A stretch of DNA of 64,000 bases from an uncultured Sutterella sp. (GCA_900543805.1 UQTE01000008.1:1-64000); one strand, 5' to 3'. Shown: positions 24,663 to 36,169, counted from the stretch's first letter. The notes: a model not told the origin generated them from the sequence alone. A program made the numbers and translations.

Positions 24663-25946
24663 ATGCCTCTCTTGTCACCTGCGAACGGTCCGAGACCCGC
24701 CTTTTCGCGCATCGGCAGCACGCTTCACTGCGAAGACGTCAACCTCGCCGATCTGGCCGAACGTCTCGAAGGCCCCGCCTACGTATACTCCCGTCGGCAA
24801 ATCGAAGAGAACTTCGCCGCCTGGGAGCGCGGTTTTTCCGGTCATCCCCACCTGGTGTGCTACGCCGTGAAGGCGAATCCGACGCGCGGCATCCTCACGC
24901 TGCTCGCCCGTCTCGGTGCGGGTTTCGACACCGTCAGCATCGGCGAGGTGGAGCGCGCCCTGCGCGCGGGGGCCGATCCGAAGAAAATCGTTTTTTCGGG
25001 CGTGGGCAAGTCCGAGCGGGAGCTCGAACGCGCCGTGGACCTTTCGCTCTACTCGATCAACGTCGAGTCCGAAAGCGAACTCTTGCGCCTCATGCGCGTG
25101 ACGGAGCGCCTGCGCCGCCCCGCGCGCGTCAGCCTTCGCTGCAACCCGAACGTCAACCCGAACACCCACCCCTACATTTCCACGGGGCTTCTCAACAACA
25201 AGTTCGGCATTCCCATGCGCGACGTACCGCGCCTCTACCGCCTCGCGCATGAGCATCCCTGGCTCGAGCCCGTCGGCATCGACTGCCACATCGGCAGTCA
25301 GATCACGACGGTCGGGCCCTACACCGAATCGGTCGACAAGCTCCTCGACATGGTCGAACTTCTGCGAAGCGAAGGCATCCGCCTCACGCACCTCGACATC
25401 GGCGGGGGGCTCGGCATCGTCTACACGGCGCGGGACCGCCCGCCCGAACCCGCGAAGCTCGTCGAGGAAGTCCGCGCGCACCTGAGCGCCCGAAACCTCA
25501 CCGATCTGACGCTCCTTGCCGAACCGGGCCGAAGCATCGTCGGCAACGCCGGCGTCCTGCTCACCCGGGTCGAATACATCAAGACGGGCCCGACGAAAAC
25601 CTTCTGCATCGTCGACGCGGCCATGACGGACCTCATCCGCCCCGCCCTCTACGACGCCTGGATGGCGATCGAACCCGTCACGGAGCGCGCCGAAGCGCCG
25701 CGCCTCATGGACGTGGTGGGCCCCGTGTGCGAATCCACCGACTTCCTCGGGAAGAACCGCGAACTTGCCGTGCACGAAGGCGACTTTCTGGCGATCCTCG
25801 ACGCGGGCGCCTACGGCTCGAGCATGGCGAGCAACTACAACAGCCGAGCGCTCCCGATGGAGTATCTCGTCGACGGAGAGCAGGTCCGCATGCTTCGGAT
25901 TCCGCAGTCCTGGCAGGACTTCACGCGCGGCGAGGTCGCCCTCTGA
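24663..25946 (+). CDS. lysA: diaminopimelate decarboxylase
   Basis: PLP enzyme that converts meso-diaminopimelate to lysine. It has 427 residues. The PLP lysine lies in YAVKAN (about residue 70), followed by HIGSQI, the glycine-rich GGGLGI phosphate site, EPGRSIV and the active-site CESTDFLG. The YNSR tyrosine segment is present near the end. Start ATG 24663. It follows lptM closely, and downstream lies the guaC promoter-terminator region. Confidence 0.97.
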   Translation: MPLLSPANGPRPAFSRIGSTLHCEDVNLADLAERLEGPAYVYSRRQIEENFAAWERGFSGHPHLVCYAVKANPTRGILTLLARLGAGFDTVSIGEVERALRAGADPKKIVFSGVGKSERELERAVDLSLYSINVESESELLRLMRVTERLRRPARVSLRCNPNVNPNTHPYISTGLLNNKFGIPMRDVPRLYRLAHEHPWLEPVGIDCHIGSQITTVGPYTESVDKLLDMVELLRSEGIRLTHLDIGGGLGIVYTARDRPPEPAKLVEEVRAHLSARNLTDLTLLAEPGRSIVGNAGVLLTRVEYIKTGPTKTFCIVDAAMTDLIRPALYDAWMAIEPVTERAEAPRLMDVVGPVCESTDFLGKNRELAVHEGDFLAILDAGAYGSSMASNYNSRALPMEYLVDGEQVRMLRIPQSWQDFTRGEVAL

Positions 25947-25974
25947 CGCCTCCCGAAAAACGACGCAACAAAGC

Positions 25975-26003
25975 TTGCACGGACGGTCGGGGTCTTCTAC
26001 AAT
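25975..26003 (+). promoter_or_regulatory. promoter upstream of guaC
   Basis: -35 TTGCAC (25975-25980), 17-base spacer, -10 TACAAT (25998-26003). The predicted start at about 26010 coincides with the first base of the terminator hairpin at 26010-26048. Confidence 0.7.
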
Positions 26004-26009
26004 CATTCC

Positions 26010-26048
26010 ACGCCGAATGCGGGAACTTTCCGCATCCGGCGTTTTTTT
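26010..26048 (+). terminator. intrinsic terminator between lysA and guaC
   Basis: Stem ACGCCG-A-ATGCGG / CCGCAT-C-CGGCGT with one A-C mismatch and loop GAACTTT, followed by seven T residues (26042-26048). It can end lysA, but it also sits at the very start of transcripts from the promoter at 25975-26003. Confidence 0.88.
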
Positions 26049-26097
26049 GTGTTTGTCATCTTCACTTCACACCAGCGTTTTCACGCGTTTTTGCCGA

Positions 26098-26111
26098 AGT
26101 GTACGTACACT
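26098..26111. promoter_or_regulatory. 14-base palindrome before guaC (operator candidate)
   Basis: Perfect inverted repeat AGTGTACGTACACT, 16 bases before the guaC ATG. It could bind a dimeric repressor. No family can be named from the sequence. Confidence 0.4.
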
Positions 26112-26127
26112 GCCAAAGGTAGGAACC

Positions 26128-27168
26128 ATGCACATTGAGAATACCGTTCGTCTCGACTTCAAGGACGTTCTGATCCGTCCGAAGCGATCCACCCTCACGA
26201 GCCGCTCCGAAGTGGACATCACCCGTTCCTTCAAGTTCCTTCACACGAGCACGCCCTATCACGCGATCCCCATCATCGCGGCCAACATGGACACGACGGG
26301 CACCTTCGCCATGGCGCGCGCACTCGCCGAGCACGGTCTCTCCACGGCGCTGCACAAGCACTATTCGGTCGAAGAGTACGTGGACTTCTTCTCGAAACTC
26401 GAAACGAAGTCCTCCGCCTTCTATTCCCTCGGGATCGGCGACGGCGACTGGGAGAAGTTCCGCGAAGTCATGCGCCTCTCGGGGAACGCCGTCTCCTTTG
26501 TCTGCATCGACGTCGCCAACGGCTACACCGAAGCCTTCGTCTCCTTCGTCAAGAAGGTCCGCGACACCTTCCCCGACCTCGTCATCATGGCCGGGAACGT
26601 CGTCACGGGCGACATGACCGAAGAGCTTCTGCTCTCGGGCGCCGACATCGTCAAGGTCGGCATCGGGCCGGGGTCGGTCTGCACCACCCGCAAGATGACG
26701 GGCGTGGGCTATCCGCAGCTCTCGGCCATCATCGAGTGCGCCGACGCGGCGCACGGTCTCGGCGGGCGCATCTGCGCGGACGGCGGCTGCACGGTCCCGG
26801 GCGACATCGCCAAGGCCTTCGGCGGCGGCGCCGACTTCGTCATGCTCGGCGGCATGTTCGCGGGCCACGACGAGGCCGGCGGCGAGCGCGTGGAACTCGA
26901 CGGCAAGGTCTACCGCCGCTTCTACGGCATGAGCTCCAAGGACGCGATGGACAAGTATTCGGGCGGCGTCGCGAAGTATCGCGCCGCCGAAGGCAAGAGC
27001 GTTCTTCTCCCCGAACGCGGCCCCGTGGAGAACACGGTGCAGGACATTCTCGGGGGCGTGCGCTCGGCCTGCACCTACGTGGGGGCCCGTCGCCTCAAGG
27101 AGCTCACGATGCGCACGACCTTCGTGCGCGTCTCCATGCAGATCAACGAAGTCTTCGGCAAGAGCTGA
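26128..27168 (+). CDS. guaC: GMP reductase
   Basis: NADPH-dependent deamination of GMP to IMP, part of purine salvage. It has 346 residues, the size of Escherichia GuaC. The catalytic loop [20 protein letters not shown] contains Cys185, and ADGGC and [12 protein letters not shown] bind the phosphate. IMP dehydrogenase is excluded by the lack of CBS domains and by the shorter length. ATG 26128 follows AGGA at four bases. It is preceded by a promoter, a terminator and a palindrome, and has no operon partner. Confidence 0.96.
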   Translation: MHIENTVRLDFKDVLIRPKRSTLTSRSEVDITRSFKFLHTSTPYHAIPIIAANMDTTGTFAMARALAEHGLSTALHKHYSVEEYVDFFSKLETKSSAFYSLGIGDGDWEKFREVMRLSGNAVSFVCIDVANGYTEAFVSFVKKVRDTFPDLVIMAGNVVTGDMTEELLLSGADIVKVGIGPGSVCTTRKMTGVGYPQLSAIIECADAAHGLGGRICADGGCTVPGDIAKAFGGGADFVMLGGMFAGHDEAGGERVELDGKVYRRFYGMSSKDAMDKYSGGVAKYRAAEGKSVLLPERGPVENTVQDILGGVRSACTYVGARRLKELTMRTTFVRVSMQINEVFGKS

Positions 27169-27247
27169 TTCTCGTCCGATCCCCGGTCACGTTGCGTTAA
27201 GCGCGCAACGTTATCGTACTGTTGCGGCGGGGCGTCTGCGGGCGCCT

Positions 27248-27256
27248 TGCTACAAT
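27248..27256 (+). promoter_or_regulatory. extended -10 promoter of ysxC
   Basis: TGC followed by TACAAT (27251-27256), an extended -10 element; the -35 region is poor. It overlaps an in-frame ATG at 27255, which argues that this ATG is not the translation start. Confidence 0.55.
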
Positions 27257-27323
27257 GTCGGACTTCGCGGGACGCGGCCGAAAGCCGCCTCCCTTTCACA
27301 GACCTCCTTCCACGGATGCCATC

Positions 27324-29004
<1,681 letters not shown>

Positions 29005-29023
29005 TCGCAGAGCCTCACGGCAA

Positions 29024-29059
29024 AACACCCCGTCGAACAAAATTCGGCGGGGTGTTTTT
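29024..29059 (+). terminator. hemB terminator
   Basis: Stem AACACCCCG-T-CGAA / TTCG-G-CGGGGTGTT with a 5-base loop, followed by TTTTT. Confidence 0.88.
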
Positions 29060-29083
29060 CGTTTCGGGCTCCGACAGTCGAAG

Positions 29084-29470
29084 TCAGCTCCACTGATCCT
29101 GCCAGGCGCGCAGCTTTCGCCCTTCGCGCTTCGTCGGACGACCCTGCCGAATCGCGTCGGCGGGCTCGAAGGCGACCTTGCGGCGCTCCTTGGCCTCCAT
29201 GCGCGCGGCCAGACTCTCGGGCGTCTCGCGATAGAGCTTCTGAGCGGCCTCGGCGGGTCCGCGTTGATTGGAGAGCGCCTCCACGTACACGTGAAAGACC
29301 TCTCCCGAACGGTGAATCTCGAGTCGGTCGCCGGGCTTGACGTCGCGCGAGGGTTTCGCGCGCTGCCCGTTGAGGAGCACGCGCCCGAGTGAAACCTCCT
29401 CCTGGGCGATGGAGCGGGTCTTGAAGAAACGGGCCGCCCAGAGCCACTTGTCGATGCGGAGTTCGTCCAC
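29084..29470 (-). CDS. hslR: S4-domain RNA-binding heat-shock protein Hsp15
   Basis: Binds free 50S subunits that carry nascent chains, as in ribosome rescue after heat shock. The 128-residue product has an S4 domain at the N-terminus (LRIDKWLWAARFFKTRSIAQEEV, then GRVLLNGQRAKPSRDVKPGD) and a basic tail with RQGRPTKREGRKLR. It lies just after rpoA on the same strand, in the place where rplQ is normally found, but beyond a terminator. Confidence 0.9.
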   Translation of the reverse strand: MDELRIDKWLWAARFFKTRSIAQEEVSLGRVLLNGQRAKPSRDVKPGDRLEIHRSGEVFHVYVEALSNQRGPAEAAQKLYRETPESLAARMEAKERRKVAFEPADAIRQGRPTKREGRKLRAWQDQWS

Positions 29471-29485
29471 CTTGCTTCTCCCAAA

Positions 29486-29527
29486 CGAAAGAAAAGGCGC
29501 GAGCCCCGATGGAGCTCAACGCCTTTT
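29486..29527 (-). terminator. rpoA terminator
   Basis: On the minus strand, stem AAAAGGCG/CGCCTTTT with an inner GAGC/GCTC pair, then TTTTCTTTC. It begins 16 bases after the rpoA stop and separates rpoA from hslR. Confidence 0.8.
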
Positions 29528-29542
29528 GCGTGATCGCGTCGA

Positions 29543-30544
29543 TTAGATGTGATCGAGATTGGCGGGCGGCCAATTTTCGAGACGGGAACCGAGCGTAAGA
29601 CCGTGCGCGGCGAGCACTTCCTTGATTTCGTTCAGGGACTTGCGGCCGAGGTTCGGGGTCTTGAGCAGTTCGTTTTCCGTGCGCTGGATCAAGTCGCCGA
29701 TGTAGTAGATGTTTTCGGCCTTGAGGCAGTTGGCGGAACGGACCGTCAGTTCGAGGTCGTCGACCGGACGCAGAAGGATCGGATCGAGCGGAGGCGTGGT
29801 GTCCTCTTCTTCCTCTTCGACTTCGTCCGCGGTGGCTTCGCCGACGATGGAACCGAAGACGGAGAGCTGATCCTGCAGAATGCGCACGGCATCGCGCAGC
29901 GCATCTTCAGGCGTAACGGCGCCGTTCGTTTCGATCGTGAGTTCGAGCTTGTCGAGGTCCGTGCGCTGAGCGACGCGGGCGGCGAGAACCTGATAGGAAA
30001 CGCGCGAGATCGGCGAGAAGGAGGCATCCATGATGATGCGGCCGATCACGTTCTTCGAGTAGTCGTCGTGGAAGGCGCGAACGTCGCCGGGCTGGTAGCC
30101 GCGGCCCTTTTCGACCTTGATCTGCATTTCAAGGCGACCGCCCGAAAGATGGGCGATGACGTGGTCGGGGTTGACGATCGAAACGTCGTGCGGCAGTTCA
30201 AAGTCCGCGGCGGTGACGACACCGTCGCCTTCCTTGCGCAGCGTGAGCGTGACGTCGTCACGGCCTTCAAGCTTGAACACCACGCCCTTGAGGTTGAGCA
30301 GGATGTCCACAACGTCTTCGAGCACACCGTCGATCTGCGAGTATTCGTGAACGACACCCGTGATCTGCGCTTCGGTGGGCGCATAACCGATCATGGAGCT
30401 CAGCAGGATGCGGCGCAGAGCATTCCCGAGCGTGTGACCGTAGCCGCGTTCGAACGGTTCGAGCGTGACGACCGCGCGGTTCGGGTTGGTCGGATCGACA
30501 TCGACTTCCACCGAGGTGGGCTTCAGAAGAGCAGTATTAGCCAT
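29543..30544 (-). CDS. rpoA: RNA polymerase alpha subunit
   Basis: Scaffold of the polymerase core, 333 residues. The N-terminal dimerisation domain contains [19 protein letters not shown] Glu-rich linker ([12 protein letters not shown]) leads to the C-terminal domain that binds UP elements and activators ([28 protein letters not shown]). Start ATG 30544 follows AGGA at eight bases. It is isolated: a terminator at 30708-30740 precedes it, a terminator follows it, and rplQ is missing. A TACAAT at 30646-30651 (minus strand) may be part of its own promoter. Confidence 0.98.
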   Translation of the reverse strand: MANTALLKPTSVEVDVDPTNPNRAVVTLEPFERGYGHTLGNALRRILLSSMIGYAPTEAQITGVVHEYSQIDGVLEDVVDILLNLKGVVFKLEGRDDVTLTLRKEGDGVVTAADFELPHDVSIVNPDHVIAHLSGGRLEMQIKVEKGRGYQPGDVRAFHDDYSKNVIGRIIMDASFSPISRVSYQVLAARVAQRTDLDKLELTIETNGAVTPEDALRDAVRILQDQLSVFGSIVGEATADEVEEEEEDTTPPLDPILLRPVDDLELTVRSANCLKAENIYYIGDLIQRTENELLKTPNLGRKSLNEIKEVLAAHGLTLGSRLENWPPANLDHI

Positions 30545-30707
30545 GTTGTAATTCCTATTGCAATACCCTCGGCTCGTTACACCGATAAGGCTGTTAGGGT
30601 GATTTCGGTCTTTGACGGGGCGGGACCGAAAAACCGCACATCCGGATTGTAAGCCCTCGGGGCAAACCCGGAAGAAAAACGGGCTTTCTTCTGGATTCGC
30701 ACAGAGC

Positions 30708-30740
30708 AAAAATGCGGCCCCGCACGGGAACCGCATTTTT
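30708..30740. terminator. terminator between rpsD and rpoA
   Basis: Perfect 10-base inverted repeat AAAAATGCGG/CCGCATTTTT around a 13-base loop. The run of T at its edge ends the rpsD transcript on the minus strand. Symmetric, so it could work both ways. Confidence 0.88.
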
Positions 30741-30804
30741 CTTTTCCGCATTCGTCGTCCGACGCGCACTACACGTCGGACGACGGGACTTGTGGGCGAC
30801 CCTA

Positions 30805-31431
30805 TTAGCGGGAATAACGTTCGATGATGAGGGCTTCGTTGATTTCGTGAGCCACTTCATCACGAGCGGGAACGTTCTTGAACGTACCTTCGAACTTCTT
30901 GGCGTCGACCGAGACCCAGCCCGGGAAACCGTTCTGCTGAGCGAGGTCAAGCGCTTCGATGATACGAGCCTGCTTCTGGGCCTTTTCGCGCACGGAGATG
31001 ACGTCACCGGCCTTGACGCTGTAAGAAGGAATGTTCACCTTCTTGCCGTTGACGAGGATGGCGCCGTGGCTGACAAGCTGCCGGGCTTCCGCGCGGGTCG
31101 AACCGAAGCCCATGCGGTAGACGACGTTGTCAAGGCGGCTCTCAAGGAGCTGAAAGAGCGTCTCGCCGGTGTTGCCACGACGGCGGGAAGCTTCCGCAAA
31201 ATAGCGGCGGAACTGACGTTCGAGCACACCGTACAGACGCTTGGCCTTCTGCGTTTCGCGCATCTGGTTGCCGTAGTCGGACATGCGGGCTCCGGAAATC
31301 TTACCGTGCTGGCCCGGCTTGGAACCGACGTCCTTGACTTTGGATTCAAACGAACGACGGGCGCTCTTCAAATTAAGATCAACACCTTCGCGACGCGAAA
31401 GCTTGAGCTTAGGACCGAGATATCGTGCCAT
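30805..31431 (-). CDS. rpsD: 30S ribosomal protein uS4
   Basis: Primary 16S-binding protein and, in Escherichia, repressor of the alpha operon. The 208-residue product starts [16 protein letters not shown] and has the S4 domain [37 protein letters not shown]. The N-terminus lacks a zinc-cysteine cluster. It is the last gene of the rpmJ-rpsM-rpsK-rpsD unit and ends before a strong terminator. The 103-base spacer to rpsK holds two hairpins. Confidence 0.98.
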   Translation of the reverse strand: MARYLGPKLKLSRREGVDLNLKSARRSFESKVKDVGSKPGQHGKISGARMSDYGNQMRETQKAKRLYGVLERQFRRYFAEASRRRGNTGETLFQLLESRLDNVVYRMGFGSTRAEARQLVSHGAILVNGKKVNIPSYSVKAGDVISVREKAQKQARIIEALDLAQQNGFPGWVSVDAKKFEGTFKNVPARDEVAHEINEALIIERYSR

Positions 31432-31452
31432 TTAAAAATGCCTCTCTTATCC

Positions 31453-31502
31453 TGTAGGTATCGCCTACATTCAGTCCACGTGCCTCAGTTATGCAAGTGG
31501 AC
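31453..31502 (-). promoter_or_regulatory. two hairpins in the rpsK-rpsD spacer
   Basis: On the minus strand, GTCCAC/GTGGAC (31502-31474) and then TGTAGG/CCTACA (31469-31453), the latter just before the rpsD ribosome-binding site. This could be a translational control site or a processing site. Confidence 0.45.
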
Positions 31503-31534
31503 ACGGGATACAACAGAAATTCTTGAACTTGTGA

Positions 31535-31942
31535 TTAGACGCGGCGACGCTTGGAGGGACGCACACCGTTGTGGGGGATCGGCGTCACATCCTGAATCGA
31601 CGTCACGCGAATGCCGAGGGCATTCAGAGCGCGGACGGACGATTCGCGGCCGGGACCGGGGCCCCAAATACGGACTTCAACGCTCTTGAGACCGTATTCC
31701 TGGGCCTGCTTGCCGGCGACGTCGGCGGCAACCTGAGCCGCAAACGGCGTGGACTTGCGCGAGCCCTTGAAACCCTGAGCGCCGGAAGACGACGCGGCAA
31801 TCGCGTTGCCCTGGCGGTCGGTGATCGTGATGATCGTGTTGTTGAAGGAAGCGTGAACGTGGGCGATGCCTTCGGTCACGACCTTCTTGACCTTCTTACG
31901 AGCACGCTGCGCAGCAGCCTGCTTGGAATTATTGCCAGCCAT
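31535..31942 (-). CDS. rpsK: 30S ribosomal protein uS11
   Basis: Platform protein of the small subunit that contacts mRNA near the E site. The 135-residue product contains [39 protein letters not shown] and the C-terminal [18 protein letters not shown]. It follows rpsM by 12 bases, in normal alpha-operon order. Confidence 0.98.
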   Translation of the reverse strand: MAGNNSKQAAAQRARKKVKKVVTEGIAHVHASFNNTIITITDRQGNAIAASSSGAQGFKGSRKSTPFAAQVAADVAGKQAQEYGLKSVEVRIWGPGPGRESSVRALNALGIRVTSIQDVTPIPHNGVRPSKRRRV

Positions 31943-31954
31943 AGTTATCCTTTG

Positions 31955-32320
31955 TTACTTCTTGAGCGTGACACCGACCTTGCGCGGGCCCTTGCGGGTA
32001 CGGGCGTTGGTGCGAGTGCGCTGACCGCGGCAGGGGAGACCCTTGCGGTGACGCATGCCACGATAGGTGCCGAGGTCGATCAAACGCTTGATCGACAACT
32101 GGATTTCACGACGCAGGTCGCCTTCGACCGTGATCTTCGAAACGGCATCGCGGATGCGTTCGAGTTCGGCGTCGGAAAGATCCTTGATCTTCTTGGAATA
32201 TTCGATGCCGCAGGAATCGAGAATCGTGCGCGCACGAGGACGGCCGATGCCATAGATGGCGGTCAGACCGATTTCGGCGTGCTGATGCGGCGGAATGTTA
32301 ATACCGGCGATACGAGCCAT
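31955..32320 (-). CDS. rpsM: 30S ribosomal protein uS13
   Basis: Head protein that forms bridges with the large subunit. The 121-residue product has [47 protein letters not shown] and a basic tail. It follows rpmJ by 12 bases. In Escherichia the uS4 target lies at the start of this gene. Confidence 0.98.
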   Translation of the reverse strand: MARIAGINIPPHQHAEIGLTAIYGIGRPRARTILDSCGIEYSKKIKDLSDAELERIRDAVSKITVEGDLRREIQLSIKRLIDLGTYRGMRHRKGLPCRGQRTRTNARTRKGPRKVGVTLKK

Positions 32321-32332
32321 TCTGTTACCTCT

Positions 32333-32446
32333 TTAGCCTTGACGCTGCTTGTGACGCGGATCAGCGCAGATCACACGGACGACGCCCTTGCGCTTGATGA
32401 TCTTGCACTTGCGGCACATTTTTTTGACCGAAGCGTTAACCTTCAT
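32333..32446 (-). CDS. rpmJ: 50S ribosomal protein bL36 (zinc form)
   Basis: A 37-residue protein too short for length-based calling. Cysteines at 11, 14 and 27 and His32 form the zinc ribbon (MCRKCK ... [10 protein letters not shown]). It is the first gene of its unit, with a good promoter at 32508-32536, and leads rpsM-rpsK-rpsD. infA, which usually precedes it, is absent. Confidence 0.96.
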   Translation of the reverse strand: MKVNASVKKMCRKCKIIKRKGVVRVICADPRHKQRQG

Positions 32447-32507
32447 TCTCATCTCCACGTGCAGATGTTGCACGGAAAAACAATGCCCACATGGCGGAAA
32501 GGGCTAA

Positions 32508-32536
32508 AGCATACAACAGCTTTAACCTCAATGCAA
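32508..32536 (-). promoter_or_regulatory. promoter of rpmJ-rpsM-rpsK-rpsD
   Basis: On the minus strand, -35 TTGCAT (32536-32531), 17-base spacer, -10 TATGCT (32513-32508). It lies after the secY terminator and gives a leader of about 55 bases. Confidence 0.7.
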
Positions 32537-32586
32537 CTCAAAACGGGATCGTAGTGCAATCCCCGCTCGAATCATCCGAAATCCAC

Positions 32587-32622
32587 TAAAAATGGGGACG
32601 CTTCACATGCATGAAGCGTCCC
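32587..32622 (-). terminator. secY terminator
   Basis: Perfect 11-base stem GGGACGCTTCA/TGAAGCGTCCC around a 6-base loop. On the minus strand it is followed by CATTTTTAG. It ends the spc unit. Confidence 0.85.
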
Positions 32623-32699
32623 TCATTCACATCCGGATCCGGATTCGTCAGGCTAGGCCCGCGAGCGTCGCCACGGGGCGCCGACGGAACAACCGGCAA

Positions 32700-34031
32700 T
32701 TACTTGCGCTTGTCGTTGCCCAGTCGGAAGTTGGTCTTCCGAAGAAGACTTTCATACTGATGCGTCATCATGTAGGCCTGAACCTGGCTCATGAAGTCCA
32801 TCGTCACGACCACCGCAATCAGCAGCGAGGTGCCGCCGAAATAGAAGGGGACGTTGAAGCGAAGGTTCAAGAACTCCGGCACAAGGCACACGAACACAAG
32901 ATAAACGGCACCGCCCAAAGTGAGGCGCAGAAGCACCTTGTCGATGTAGCGAGCCGTCTGATCCCCCGGGCGGATCCCCGGGATGAACGCACCGCCCTTT
33001 TTCAGATTCTCCGCGGTTTCCTTCGGGTTGAAGACCAACGCCGTGTAGAAATACGCGAAGAAGACGATCAGCACCGCATACAGCAGAGTGTAGAGGGGCT
33101 GACCGGGCGACAACGAAGCGGCAAGGTCACGGATCCAGCGAGTGGAGTCGCCGGAGGTGAACCAGCCGGCCAGCGTTGCCGGGAACAGGATCAGAGACGA
33201 AGCGAAGATCGGGGGAATCACACCCGACATGTTCATCTTGAGCGGCAGATACGAGCTCTGCCCGCCATACATCCTGTTGCCAATCTGGCGCTTGGCATAG
33301 TTGACGGTAATACGGCGCTGGCCGCGTTCGATGAACACGACGAAGGCCGTAACGGCCAGAACGATGGCGATCACGAAAATCGCGGCGAGCGGGCTGATGG
33401 CGCCCGTGGAAACCAACTGGAAGAGACCAGAGGCACCGCTGGGCAGACCGGCCACGATACCGGCGAAGATGATGATCGAAATCCCGTTGCCCAGACCACG
33501 TTCCGTGATCTGTTCACCGAGCCACATGAGGAACATCGTTCCGGTGAGAAGCGAAATGGTGGTGGTCATCCGGAACATGAAGCCCGGATCCAACACCAAA
33601 CCGGGTTGGCTTTCCAGAGCGACGGCGATGCCGAAACCCTGGAAGAGCCCCAGCAGCAGCGTACCGTAACGCGTGTACTGGGTGATCTTGCGACGTCCCG
33701 ATTCGCCCTCTTTGCGCAATGCTTCAAGCGACGGCAGCACGTACGACAGCATCTGCATGATGATCGATGCAGAGATGTAGGGCATGATGCCGAGCGCAAA
33801 AACCGAGAAGCGCGACAAGGCGCCACCGGAGAACATGTTGAAGAGCCCGAGAATGCCCCCCTGCTGATCATTGAAGAGCTGCTTGAGGGTGTCGGGGTCG
33901 ATACCGGGAACGGGAACATGTGCCCCGATTCGGTAAACAACAAGAGCGAGCGCTAGGAAGATCAGGCGACCCTTAAGGTCGCCGTACTTGCTGAGGCCCG
34001 ACTGTTGCTTAGAGCTAGAGCTGGTCGCCAC
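32700..34031 (-). CDS. secY: preprotein translocase channel subunit SecY
   Basis: Central channel of the Sec translocon, 443 residues with ten transmembrane segments. PVPGID follows helix 1, [24 protein letters not shown] is helix 2 with the plug region, and [21 protein letters not shown] is in a cytoplasmic loop. It partners SecE, encoded 27 kb away. It is the last gene of the spc unit, after rplO, and is followed by a strong terminator. Confidence 0.98.
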   Translation of the reverse strand: MATSSSSKQQSGLSKYGDLKGRLIFLALALVVYRIGAHVPVPGIDPDTLKQLFNDQQGGILGLFNMFSGGALSRFSVFALGIMPYISASIIMQMLSYVLPSLEALRKEGESGRRKITQYTRYGTLLLGLFQGFGIAVALESQPGLVLDPGFMFRMTTTISLLTGTMFLMWLGEQITERGLGNGISIIIFAGIVAGLPSGASGLFQLVSTGAISPLAAIFVIAIVLAVTAFVVFIERGQRRITVNYAKRQIGNRMYGGQSSYLPLKMNMSGVIPPIFASSLILFPATLAGWFTSGDSTRWIRDLAASLSPGQPLYTLLYAVLIVFFAYFYTALVFNPKETAENLKKGGAFIPGIRPGDQTARYIDKVLLRLTLGGAVYLVFVCLVPEFLNLRFNVPFYFGGTSLLIAVVVTMDFMSQVQAYMMTHQYESLLRKTNFRLGNDKRK

Positions 34032-34055
34032 GTCGGTGTCCTCTCAAATTTGGAA

Positions 34056-34490
34056 TTATTCAGCCACGGAGCCGCCGGCCGCTTCGATCGCGGCGCGGGC
34101 GCCCTTGGTGACGCCGAGACCGCGGACGACGACCTTGCGGGTGATCGAACCCGAAAGGATGACGCGGGCGGACTGGGCGAGTTCGGAGACGACGCCAACT
34201 TCCTTCAGGACGTTGAGATCGACCTCTTCAACACCGATACGTTCCAAATCGGAAAGACGCACCACCTCGCAGAACTTGCGGGTGAGCGAGGTAAAGCCGC
34301 GCTTCGGGAGACGGCGATACATCGGCATCTGGCCGCCTTCGAAACCGACCTTGTGGAAGCCGCCGGCACGCGACTTCTGACCCTTGTGGCCGCGACCGGC
34401 AGTCTTGCCCCAGCCGCTGCCGACACCGCGACCGACGCGGTGACGGGGGTGCTTCGAGCCCTCAGCGGGCTTGATCGTATTCAAACGCAT
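34056..34490 (-). CDS. rplO: 50S ribosomal protein uL15
   Basis: Late-assembly 23S-binding protein of 144 residues. The Gly-rich basic N-terminus has [22 protein letters not shown], and the globular C-terminal half has [21 protein letters not shown] chose ATG 34490 ([12 protein letters not shown]); the frame extends seven codons upstream to an unlikely ATG. It lies between rpmD and secY. Confidence 0.97.
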   Translation of the reverse strand: MRLNTIKPAEGSKHPRHRVGRGVGSGWGKTAGRGHKGQKSRAGGFHKVGFEGGQMPMYRRLPKRGFTSLTRKFCEVVRLSDLERIGVEEVDLNVLKEVGVVSELAQSARVILSGSITRKVVVRGLGVTKGARAAIEAAGGSVAE

Positions 34491-34507
34491 TTCTGTAATC
34501 CTCTCGA

Positions 34508-34690
34508 TCATTCGGCGCGCACGAGATAGGCGACCTTGGTGATCATGCCGCGCACGGCAGGGGTATCTTCGAGAACGCGGCTCTGGTTGAGCTTCTTCAA
34601 GCCCAGGCCGAGCAACGTGGCACGATGATCCGCCTTCGTCCCGATGGGGCTCTTAACCAGAGTAACCTTAACGGTCTTCTTGTCGGACAT
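34508..34690 (-). CDS. rpmD: 50S ribosomal protein uL30
   Basis: A 60-residue protein with the single-domain uL30 fold: [30 protein letters not shown]. It follows rpsE by 16 bases and precedes rplO. Confidence 0.97.
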   Translation of the reverse strand: MSDKKTVKVTLVKSPIGTKADHRATLLGLGLKKLNQSRVLEDTPAVRGMITKVAYLVRAE

Positions 34691-34706
34691 GGTTTAGGTC
34701 TCCTGA

Positions 34707-35225
34707 TTAACCGAGCAGTTCTTCGACCGTCTTGCCGCGCTTGGCAGCGATTTCGGACGGGCTACGAAGGTTGCTCAGAGCGTTGAGGGTGGCACGAACG
34801 AGGTTGTAGGGGTTCGTGGAACCGTAGGCCTTGGCAACGACGTTGCGGATGCCGACGGCATCGCAAACCGCACGCATCGGGCCGCCAGCGATCACGCCGG
34901 TGCCTTCCGGAGCGGGCATCATGATGACGCGCGAAGAGCCGTGACGGCCTTCAACGGCGTGATGCAGCGTGCCGTTCTTGAGCGGGACGCGCTTCATCGT
35001 GTGACGGGCGCGTTCCATAGCCTTGGAGACGGACTGCGGCACTTCGCGGGACTTGCCCGTACCCATGCCGATGCGGCCGTCGCCGTCGCCAACAACCGTG
35101 AGAGCGGCGAAAGCGAGAATGCGGCCGCCCTTCACAACCTTCGTCACGCGGTTGACCGCGATCATCTTTTCACGCAGACCGTCGTCGAGTTCTTCGACCG
35201 CGTTTTTAGCTTGAACCTTAGCCAT
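34707..35225 (-). CDS. rpsE: 30S ribosomal protein uS5
   Basis: Body protein important for decoding accuracy, and the site of spectinomycin-resistance changes. The 172-residue product has [40 protein letters not shown] in its N-terminal RNA-binding domain. The VTKVVKGGR loop is of the wild-type form. It lies nine bases after rplR. Confidence 0.98.
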   Translation of the reverse strand: MAKVQAKNAVEELDDGLREKMIAVNRVTKVVKGGRILAFAALTVVGDGDGRIGMGTGKSREVPQSVSKAMERARHTMKRVPLKNGTLHHAVEGRHGSSRVIMMPAPEGTGVIAGGPMRAVCDAVGIRNVVAKAYGSTNPYNLVRATLNALSNLRSPSEIAAKRGKTVEELLG

Positions 35226-35234
35226 AAGCTCCTC

Positions 35235-35603
35235 TTAGAACTTGAGGCCGGCTTCGCGCGCAGCTTCGGCGAGCGCGGCGACACGGCCATGGAAACGGTA
35301 GCCGGAACGGTCGAAGGCGCAGGATTCGATACCGGCGGCCTTGGCCTTTTCGGCAATACGCGCGCCGACGATCTTGGCGGCGGCAATGTTGCCACCACGA
35401 CCCGTCACATTCGCGAGCTGAGCGCGGACTTCGGGTTCGACCGTGGAGGCCGAGACCAGCGTGCGGCCGTTGTCGGCCGAAATGATGCTGGCGTAGATGT
35501 GCAGATTGGTACGATGAACCGTCAGGCGATCGACCTTCTGCAACAAAATGCGGGCGCGCGTGGCACGCGCACGACGCAAACGGCTTTGTTTCTTGTTGAT
35601 CAT
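35235..35603 (-). CDS. rplR: 50S ribosomal protein uL18
   Basis: 5S rRNA-binding protein of 122 residues. [15 protein letters not shown] forms the basic N-terminus and [27 protein letters not shown] is the conserved C-terminal block. It follows rplF by 15 bases. Confidence 0.97.
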   Translation of the reverse strand: MINKKQSRLRRARATRARILLQKVDRLTVHRTNLHIYASIISADNGRTLVSASTVEPEVRAQLANVTGRGGNIAAAKIVGARIAEKAKAAGIESCAFDRSGYRFHGRVAALAEAAREAGLKF

Positions 35604-35618
35604 CTTGAAGGTCCTCGA

Positions 35619-36152
35619 TTACTTCTTCTTCGTTTCCTTGATCACGACAACTTCGTCGACGTAGCGGACGCCCTTGCCCTTGTAGGGTTCGGGAGCGCGG
35701 TACGCACGGACTTCAGCAGCGGTCTGACCGACCTTCTGCTTGTCGGCGCCCTTGATGACGATTTCCGTCTGGCTGGGCGTTTCGACCTTCACACCGGCGG
35801 GCATCTTGTGCGCGATCGGGTGCGAGAAGCCGAGGGAAAGATTCAGGGTGTCGCCCTGGGCCTGCGCGCGGTAACCCACGCCGACCAACTGGAGCTTCTT
35901 CTGGAAGCCGACGGAGCAGCCCTTGACCATGTCGTTGACGAGAGCGCGCATCGTGCCGACGTTGGCGTTGGCTTCGCGCGTTTCGACCGTCATGGCAAAG
36001 TGCAGAGCGCCGTTTTCTTCCGTGATCTGGACGAACGGAAGAACGTGCATCGAGACTTCACCCACGGGGCCCTTGACCGTGATCGTGTCGTTCGTAAGGG
36101 TGTAGGAAACACCCTTGACGATCTGAACCGGGATCTTGGCAATACGACTCAT
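35619..36152 (-). CDS. rplF: 50S ribosomal protein uL6
   Basis: 177-residue protein near the factor-binding site. It has two similar domains, with [19 protein letters not shown] at the start and the C-terminal [24 protein letters not shown]. It lies between rpsH and rplR. Confidence 0.98.
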   Translation of the reverse strand: MSRIAKIPVQIVKGVSYTLTNDTITVKGPVGEVSMHVLPFVQITEENGALHFAMTVETREANANVGTMRALVNDMVKGCSVGFQKKLQLVGVGYRAQAQGDTLNLSLGFSHPIAHKMPAGVKVETPSQTEIVIKGADKQKVGQTAAEVRAYRAPEPYKGKGVRYVDEVVVIKETKKK

Positions 36153-36169
36153 TTCACACTCCTTCAGGC

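Noticed and set aside
25981-26127. Purine riboswitch before guaC
   Set aside because: No three-way junction with the conserved purine-aptamer bases is visible. Only a simple terminator and a palindrome are present.
27255-27323. ATG 27255 as start of ysxC
   Set aside because: It overlaps the -10 box TACAAT of the likely promoter and adds a Pro/Arg-rich tail not seen in the family. TTG 27324 aligns better.
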